From VRUE01 sp963737575 (GTDB lineage Bacteria; Actinomycetota; Thermoleophilia; Solirubrobacterales; 70-9), in contig CAVTTJ010000004.1 of NCBI GenBank assembly GCA_963737575.1, positions 1 through 64,000 of the forward strand: a DNA stretch of 64,000 nt. Direction: 5' to 3'. The notes under the pieces are model-generated. The model saw nothing but the letters and a program-made list of their open reading frames with translations. It was not told the DNA's origin and ran no database searches. Positions 58,835-64,000 of the stretch are shown here, piece by piece (position 1 is the first letter of the stretch; each line of letters begins with the position of its first letter). Made by a program: the position numbers and the translations under genes.

Positions 58835-58884
58835 GGCGCGGATGCTATTCGGGACCAGCAGCGCGCGTAGCCTCCGTATCGCCG

Positions 58885-59625
58885 ATGTGCACCCTGATCG
58901 TCTCCTTCGACCCCGAGGCCGAGTGGCCGGTCCTGCTCGCCTCGACGCGCGACGAGTTCCGGGCGCGGGCCTGGGAGCCGCCGGCCGAACATTGGCCCGA
59001 GGAGCACCCGGGGGTGGTCGCCGGCCGCGACGTCGAGTCGGGCGGCACCTGGCTGGCGGCGAATCCCGCTGAGCGGCGGGTGGCGGTGATCCTGAACCGG
59101 ATCGAGCCGACCGAGCTGACCGACGAGACGGCGCGCAGCCGCGGGCCGCTGACCCTGATCGCGGCGTCGCGGGGCGGCGCGGCGATCGCCGCCGAGGACC
59201 TCAGCCTCGTCCGTCCCTTCAACCTCGTCGTCGCCGAGCCGGGGCGGGCCACCTGGTGGCGCCACGACGGCATCGAGCTCACCGAACACGACGTCCCCCC
59301 CGGCCTCCACATCCTCACCGCCGCCGACCTCGACGACATGAGCAACCCGCGGCAGCGCTACTGGCTGCCCGAGTTCGCCGCCGCGGAGAAGCCCGCGCCG
59401 GGCCTCGACGACCGCGCCCCGGCCGGGTGGGGCGGCTGGCCCGAGCTGCTCGCCGATCTCGACCGCCCCTACGACGACCCGCGCGCGCTCAACGTCCGCC
59501 ATGGCGGCGCCGAGGGGGTCTTCGGCACGGTCTCTGCCTCGCTCCTGGCCCTCGGCGAGGAGCGCCTGAAGTTCGAATTCTGCCCCGGCCCGCCCGACCG
59601 GACGCGGTGGGAATCGGTCCTCTAG
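58885..59625 (+). CDS. NRDE-family (TANGO2-like) protein
   Basis: 246 residues. MCTLIVSFDPEAEWPVLLAS + TRDEF at the N-terminus is the NRDE signature (here STRDEF), with Cys2 free for an Ntn-type nucleophile role. RDVESGGTWLAANPAERRVA, PFNLVVAEPGRATWW, GLHILTAADLDDMSNPRQRY and GVFGTVSASLLAL continue the TANGO2 fold. Bacterial function is uncertain (a haem- or lipid-related role is proposed for eukaryotic homologues). Divergent from cysS, 50 bases apart. Confidence 0.85.
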   Translation: MCTLIVSFDPEAEWPVLLASTRDEFRARAWEPPAEHWPEEHPGVVAGRDVESGGTWLAANPAERRVAVILNRIEPTELTDETARSRGPLTLIAASRGGAAIAAEDLSLVRPFNLVVAEPGRATWWRHDGIELTEHDVPPGLHILTAADLDDMSNPRQRYWLPEFAAAEKPAPGLDDRAPAGWGGWPELLADLDRPYDDPRALNVRHGGAEGVFGTVSASLLALGEERLKFEFCPGPPDRTRWESVL

Positions 59626-61752
59626 TTCGCTCTCGGCTTCGGCGGCAGGACCGTGAACCGCACGCTCGCCGGCACGCCGGTGCTGCCGAAGGGGCTGACC
59701 GCGTAGACGTTGAACCGGTGCTTGCCCAGGTCCAGCCCGGTCAGCCTGGTCGGCGAGGGGCAGGGGCGGTAGGCATGGCCGTCGAGCTTGCAGAAGAAGG
59801 TCGAACCGGGGACGTCGGCGCTGAAGGTGAAGACGGCGCGGTGCCTGCGGGTGCGGCGCGGCGGGTGCTTTCCGAGCCTGACGCTGGGGATCAACTTTTT
59901 CCCCACCGGCTGCGGCGCGGCCCGCGACGTCGACGCTGCCGGCGGGATCGGGTCCTGGCTCAGCTGTGCCGTGCCCGTGAGCTCGGGTTCCGTCGAGGTC
60001 ACGGTCGCGGTGATCGTCGGCGTGCCGACCGCCGTCGATGAGGTGATTGCCGCACTGTAGGTGCCGTCTTCGTTGTCGATCACCGGCCCGATCTGCTGGC
60101 CTGGGTCGGTCGAGCTGAACTCGACCGTTTCGCCCGGGACCGGGATTCCGCCGGCGTCGGTGAGCAGCACGGTGGCCTTCGTCATCGATTTCCCGTCGGC
60201 GACGATGTGGGTGGGCGCGAGCCCGACCCGCGCCCCCTTCGGAGCGCCCGGGCACGGCGTCCCGCCGGGGCCGGTGTCGATCGCCAATGGCTGGATCTGG
60301 AAGACCTCGCTCAACGACTGATTCCAGGGGGTGACGGTGCTCGAGCCGACGTAGGGCCCGCACCGGACCGCGGTCTCGACCACGCCCGAGCTCGCCGGCA
60401 TCTTCAGGTCGATCTCGGTGATCGGGAACGGTGGGAGGACCGGCATGCTCGCGAGCAGATTCCCGGATTCGGGGTCGGGCTTCAGCAGCATCTGGAGCTT
60501 CATCGCGATCCCGAAACCGGTCGGCAGCAGGTAGACGCGGTAGCCGCCGCCGGGGTCGGGCCCGCCGAAGTAGGCCGAGCCGGCGATCTGGGGAATGGCG
60601 ACCCGGGTCGAGTGCGGCAGCAGCGAGGATCCGCCGCCCGTCCCCGGCACGACCGGGGTCTTGATCTTCACCGTCCCGACCTTCGCGGGCGCGGAGCAGG
60701 ACGGCGGCGCCTCGGTCCCGATCCTGGCTTCAGCCGCGGTGCAGACAGCGTGGTCGGCGAGCGCCGCCGGGTCCAGCCGCAGCGCGCCGCCGAGGCTGAT
60801 CAGCATCGACTTGGCGCTGGAGGCCGTCGGCAGCGGCCCCGTTTCCTGCGGCAGTTTGAAATCGACGTTGAGGAAGCTCCGCGTCCGCGAGCTCGTGCTC
60901 GCCTGCACCGAGACCGAGGGGATGAACCCGACGACGTCGCAACCGGTCGCGGGAGGGAGGGTGGTCGATGCCCCCGTCAGGTGTTCGGGGTCCTGGTAGC
61001 TCTGCAGCTCGAGCCCGAGCGAGAGCTGCTGGCCGCAGGTGGGCGGGTATCCGACGAGCGCCATCTCGGGCGCATCGGAGGCGGTCGGTTCGGTATTGCA
61101 GCTCGCGTCGGCGAGCCCCGGGCACCCTTCGGAGCCCGTCGGGAACCGTGCCGCATCGTGGACGGGGTCGTACGGCAGTCCCCAGAGGGTCAGGCCGAGG
61201 CTCTTCAGCGGCGCGGCGATCGGCAGGTTGGGCGCCGTCAGCCGTAGGCCGTAGTCGTCGCCAGCTGCGGACGGTCGCGATCACCGATTGGGTGAAGTCG
61301 AGCGTCGGGACCGTGAAGGCGAGGCGGCCGTACCCCCCGCTCCCGGTCGCGGCGACCGCGTAGAGGGGGGCCGTCCCGAAGAGGAAGTCGGGTTCGGGTT
61401 CGTGGAGGGCGCGGGTCGTGGCGAGGCCGACCTGCGACTCGGGCGGGCATTCGCCGGTGGCGAGGTCGGCCAGCGAGCAGAGCGGAACCGAGTTGAAGTA
61501 GCCGGTCAGCCCCGCCGGCATTTCGACGGTCAGGCTCTTCGCCGTTTCCGGCGCCCCCGGCTGGCCGATCGAGACCGAGACGCCGATGTCGGGATGCCCG
61601 CCCGCCTGGCTCGCCGACGCCGTCGCCGAGAACGATTCGACCTGTCCGGCGGCGCTCGCCGGCCCGGCCTGGGCGCCGGCCATCGCCAGGCACAGGGTCC
61701 CGATGGCGGACGCGCTTCGTAGGAGTCGGCGGGGCACGTGTATTCCAAACAC
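59622..61752 (-). CDS. Secreted protein with C-terminal Ig-like domains (one frameshift)
   Basis: About 709 residues from GTG 61752. Signal peptide RRLLRSASAIGTLCLAMAGA + QAGPASA. The N-terminal ~500 residues (GLTGYFNSVPLCSLADLATG, ECPPESQVGL, GFIPSVSVQASTSSRT) are a repeat-type extracellular region common in Solirubrobacterales. Near residue 500 is an invasin-like Ig domain (KATVLLTDAGGIPVPGETVE, DNEDGTYSAAIT), then another beta-sandwich (FTFSADVPGSTFFCKLDGHA). One extra base near 61263 splits the frame: IATVRS must continue GDDYGLRLTAPNLPI. Convergent with, and overlapping by 4 bases, the NRDE gene. Confidence 0.75.
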
Positions 61753-61833
61753 CCGCTTGGGAGAAGGGATGCTAGTGGTGGGGTGGCCGCCAATCGGCGA
61801 ATGGCCGAGTGCGCCCAGCCGCCAGAGATCCGC

Positions 61834-62703
61834 TCAGAAGGTCCTGTAGCCGGGGCCGGCGGGGGCCTCGGTGGCGCGCGACCAGCTCGGGGCGGTCTCA
61901 TCCGCCGCGGCCAGCGCCTCGCGGCGGGCGCGCTTGGCGCTCGCCTTGATCTCCTCCTCGGCCGCCTCGCGGACGCGGGCCTCGCGCTGCTCGGCCTGGA
62001 CCCGGATCCGCTCCGACTCGGCCTCGAGCTCCTCGTCGGCGCGTTTGCGGGCCTGCTCGGTCGCCTTGCCTTCGACCTTCTCGACCAGCTTGCGGACTCG
62101 TTCCTCGGACTCGCGCCGAATCTCCTCGGTGCCCTTCATCACGCGTTCCTCGATTTCGGCCTCGATCCGGACCATCGACTCGTGGGCCTCCTCGGCCATC
62201 GCCTCTGCGTCGGCGGCGCGCTGCTCGGCTGAAGCGACCCTGCGGTCGGCGTCGCTCTGGTTGGACTCGATCACCTCGCGAACCCGCTTCGAGGCGTCGG
62301 CTTCGGTCCGCCTGATTGCGGCGGCAACGTCCTCCTCGGCGTTCTCGATCAGCCTCTGGCGCTCGGCGGCGGCGGACTCGCGGGCGGCCTCGAAGGCCTT
62401 CTCGGCGCGGTCGCGGGCCTCCTCGGCGCGGGTGGCGCGAGCCTCCGCCTCGCGCCTTCTCGCGCGTTCCGCGGTGATACGACCGCGTCCCTCCTCCCCG
62501 AGCTTCTGCAGTGTCTCCTTCGCCCGTTGCCGGAGCTCGGCGCTCTCCCTCTCCACCCTGGCGCCGCTCTCGGCGAGCTGCTTCTCGGCGCCGGCGGCGC
62601 GCTCGTCGCTCTCCCTGACCCACTCGAGCGCGCGCTCGGCGATGCCGCGAATGTCGGCGGTCGACTCCTCGACCGCGTCAAGTTTGATCGCAGGCTCGCC
62701 CAT
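61834..62703 (-). CDS. Long coiled-coil protein of unknown function
   Basis: 289 residues from ATG 62703. After KLDAVEESTADIRGIAERAL almost the whole chain is Ala/Glu/Arg-rich heptads (RAKETLQKLGEEGRGRITAE, AEARATRAEEARDRAEKAFE, RVREVIESNQSDADRRVASA), then a short tail WSRATEAPAGPGYRTF. DivIVA-like or cytoskeletal scaffold proteins look like this, but no N-terminal DivIVA motif is evident. The tail's terminal aromatic/basic residues may be a binding peptide. No function assigned. Confidence 0.6.
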   Translation of the reverse strand: MGEPAIKLDAVEESTADIRGIAERALEWVRESDERAAGAEKQLAESGARVERESAELRQRAKETLQKLGEEGRGRITAERARRREAEARATRAEEARDRAEKAFEAARESAAAERQRLIENAEEDVAAAIRRTEADASKRVREVIESNQSDADRRVASAEQRAADAEAMAEEAHESMVRIEAEIEERVMKGTEEIRRESEERVRKLVEKVEGKATEQARKRADEELEAESERIRVQAEQREARVREAAEEEIKASAKRARREALAAADETAPSWSRATEAPAGPGYRTF

Positions 62704-62827
62704 CACTCGGTTCCGATGCCCATCACGGCAACCTACTATGGGACTCGGCGCCGCCGCCACCGGTCCAATCGCCAAAAAGTCCGCAAAATGCGGCTACCTC
62801 TCGGGGCCCCGGCTATCATCGCTGCGG

Positions 62828-64000
62828 ATGAGGGCGACGAGGTTGTCGGCGTTGGGGCTGATGGTGCTGGGGCTGCTCGCGGCAGCCTCTCCGGCAGCTG
62901 CCGACCGCGTCTACTTCGGTAGCAACACCACCATCTCCTATGCGAGCCTCGACGGCAGCGGGGGCGGCAATCTGAACACCGGCGCGGCGACCGTGGACTC
63001 GCCGAGGGGCATCGCGATCGACCCGGCGGCGGGCCGGATCTACTGGGTCAACGGAGAAGTCGCGTCAAAGGTCTCGTGGGCCAACCTCGACGGCAGCGGC
63101 GGCGGCGACCTGCCGGTCACCGGACCCGCGGTCTTCGATCCCAGGGGCCTTGCCATCGACACCGCCGCGGGCCGGCTCTACTGGTCGAACAACCTGGCTG
63201 CGGCGAGCGAAGCGATCACCTACGCCAGCTTCGACGGCAGCGTGGTCGGGTTCCTGCCGACCACCGGGGCGACGGCGTCCGAACCGACCGGGGTCGCGAT
63301 CGACCCCGCATCGGGCCGGCTCTACTGGTCCAACTATCAGGGCAAGATCTCCTACGCGAACCTCGACGGCAGCGGCGGCGCCGACCTCAACACCTCGGGA
63401 GCGTTTGCCGCGCTTGCCGAAGGGGTGGCCATCGACCCGACCCGCCATCGCATCTATTGGGCCGACCATGAAAACGCGATCCCCTACTTCGCGAGGATCT
63501 CCTACGCCGGGCTCGATGGCAGCGGCGGCGGCGACATGGCGAGCGAACAGACGATCGAATTCCCCGAGGGAGTCGCGATCGACCCGACCACCGACCGCGC
63601 CTACTGGGCGAATTCCGCGGCCTTCAGCGGCACCGGCTCGATCTCCTACGGCTCGCTCGAAGGCGGTCAGGGAGGCAGCCTGAACCTGGCGGGCGCGGTG
63701 ACCTCACCGGGGATCGCCTATCCCGCCCTGCTGAAAGCTCCGCTCGGCACCAGCGCGCCGAAACTCACCGCGCAGATCGGGCTGCGGCCGCGCTTCCTCA
63801 CCTGCGACCAAGGCGCCTGGGCGGCCGACATGCCGGAGGCCCAGTTCTACCGCGCGCCCCACAGCTTCAGCTACCAGTGGACCGAGGACGGGAAGCCGAT
63901 CCCAGGGGCGACCCGGTCCGACATCGGAGTGGAAGGCAGGGGCGGTGGCGACTACGCCTGCCAGGTGACCGCGACCAACGCCGGCGGCTCGACCACCCAG
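62828..64000 (+). CDS. Secreted YWTD/NHL-type beta-propeller protein (runs off window)
   Basis: 391 codons visible from ATG 62828. Signal peptide LSALGLMVLGLLAAASPAAA. At least five ~43-residue propeller blades, each with GVAIDPxxGRLYWSN and ISYANLDGSGG-type text (GIAIDPAAGRIYWVN, GLAIDTAAGRLYWSN, GVAIDPASGRLYWSN, GVAIDPTRHRIYWAD, GVAIDPTTDRAYWAN). Then an Ig-like segment (FSYQWTEDGKPIPGATRSDI, YACQVTATNAGGST). The LDL-receptor-type YWTD propeller suggests an extracellular binding role. No stop before the window end. Confidence 0.8.
   Translation, partial: MRATRLSALGLMVLGLLAAASPAAADRVYFGSNTTISYASLDGSGGGNLNTGAATVDSPRGIAIDPAAGRIYWVNGEVASKVSWANLDGSGGGDLPVTGPAVFDPRGLAIDTAAGRLYWSNNLAAASEAITYASFDGSVVGFLPTTGATASEPTGVAIDPASGRLYWSNYQGKISYANLDGSGGADLNTSGAFAALAEGVAIDPTRHRIYWADHENAIPYFARISYAGLDGSGGGDMASEQTIEFPEGVAIDPTTDRAYWANSAAFSGTGSISYGSLEGGQGGSLNLAGAVTSPGIAYPALLKAPLGTSAPKLTAQIGLRPRFLTCDQGAWAADMPEAQFYRAPHSFSYQWTEDGKPIPGATRSDIGVEGRGGGDYACQVTATNAGGSTTQ

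Noticed and set aside
61039..62232. Several plus-strand frames opposite the secreted and coiled-coil genes
   Set aside because: High-GC shadow frames; translations are Arg/Gly-rich and match nothing, while the minus strand shows a signal peptide and heptads.
1..64000. CRISPR arrays, rRNA operons, insertion sequences with transposase
   Set aside because: No regular short repeat-spacer series, rRNA segment or transposase gene was seen; only an integrase fragment was found.

Overview
The window is high-GC DNA with dense, short-spaced operons, many ATGA/GTGA stop-start overlaps and frequent GTG/TTG starts. A SigH-type sigma factor, an NRDE protein, PucR/GntR/TetR regulators, Ala/Arg-rich coiled coils and secreted Ig-like or propeller proteins suggest an actinobacterium, most like the soil class Thermoleophilia (Solirubrobacterales). 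That assignment is inferred from gene content and style, not from a marker gene such as 16S rRNA.

Layout. (1) 1-10990, minus strand: one tightly coupled operon encoding an oligopeptide-type ABC importer (lipoprotein, fused double ATPase, two permeases), then a class-III aminotransferase, a DDAH-like amidino hydrolase, an M20 N-carbamoyl hydrolase, an acetylpolyamine-amidohydrolase-like deacetylase, an SDR and the start of a second aminotransferase. A divergent GntR gene (11152-11865) and three copies of a CAATCCAACAA motif form its likely control. (2) 12.2-22.7 kb: a patchwork with PaiB, a cyclase-ATPase fusion, a degenerate GGDEF protein, an MmgE/PrpD protein, a secreted protein and a DUF1801 protein, set among direct repeats that are 3' pieces of tRNA genes. 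It looks like a decayed integration hot spot. (3) 22.98-34.5 kb, minus: a catabolic operon (ALDH, FAD oxidoreductase, GSA-type aminotransferase, hexapeptide carbonic-anhydrase-like protein, cyclase-family hydrolase) beside a ribose-type ABC importer. Both have the same ~50-bp sequence upstream, so they are probably co-regulated. A decayed duplicate of one permease lies between them. (4) 35.0-40.6 kb, minus: TetR, MBL hydrolase, acyl-CoA ligase, two crotonases and an amidohydrolase, a CoA-linked degradation operon. (5) 40.7-49.7 kb: hydantoinase/oxoprolinase subunits A and B, an enolase-superfamily enzyme and a BKACE enzyme, with a glutamate-dehydrogenase remnant downstream and a divergent PucR regulator. 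(6) 49.7-51.2 kb: fragments of an integrase, a glycosyltransferase and an SDR. (7) 51.2-55.9 kb: five apparently complete toxin-antitoxin loci plus the recombined remains of others, and a NERD protein. (8) 55.9-64 kb: conserved chromosome with sigH, rlmB, cysS, an NRDE protein, secreted proteins and a coiled-coil protein.

Caution: single-base frameshifts interrupt several otherwise well-conserved genes (the first aminotransferase, the M20 hydrolase, a crotonase, the pRiA4b-like gene, cysS at three places and the Ig-like secreted protein). Because cysS is normally essential, at least part of these are probably assembly errors rather than true pseudogenes. The permease duplicate, the glutamate-dehydrogenase piece and the integrase piece lack whole domains and are real remnants.
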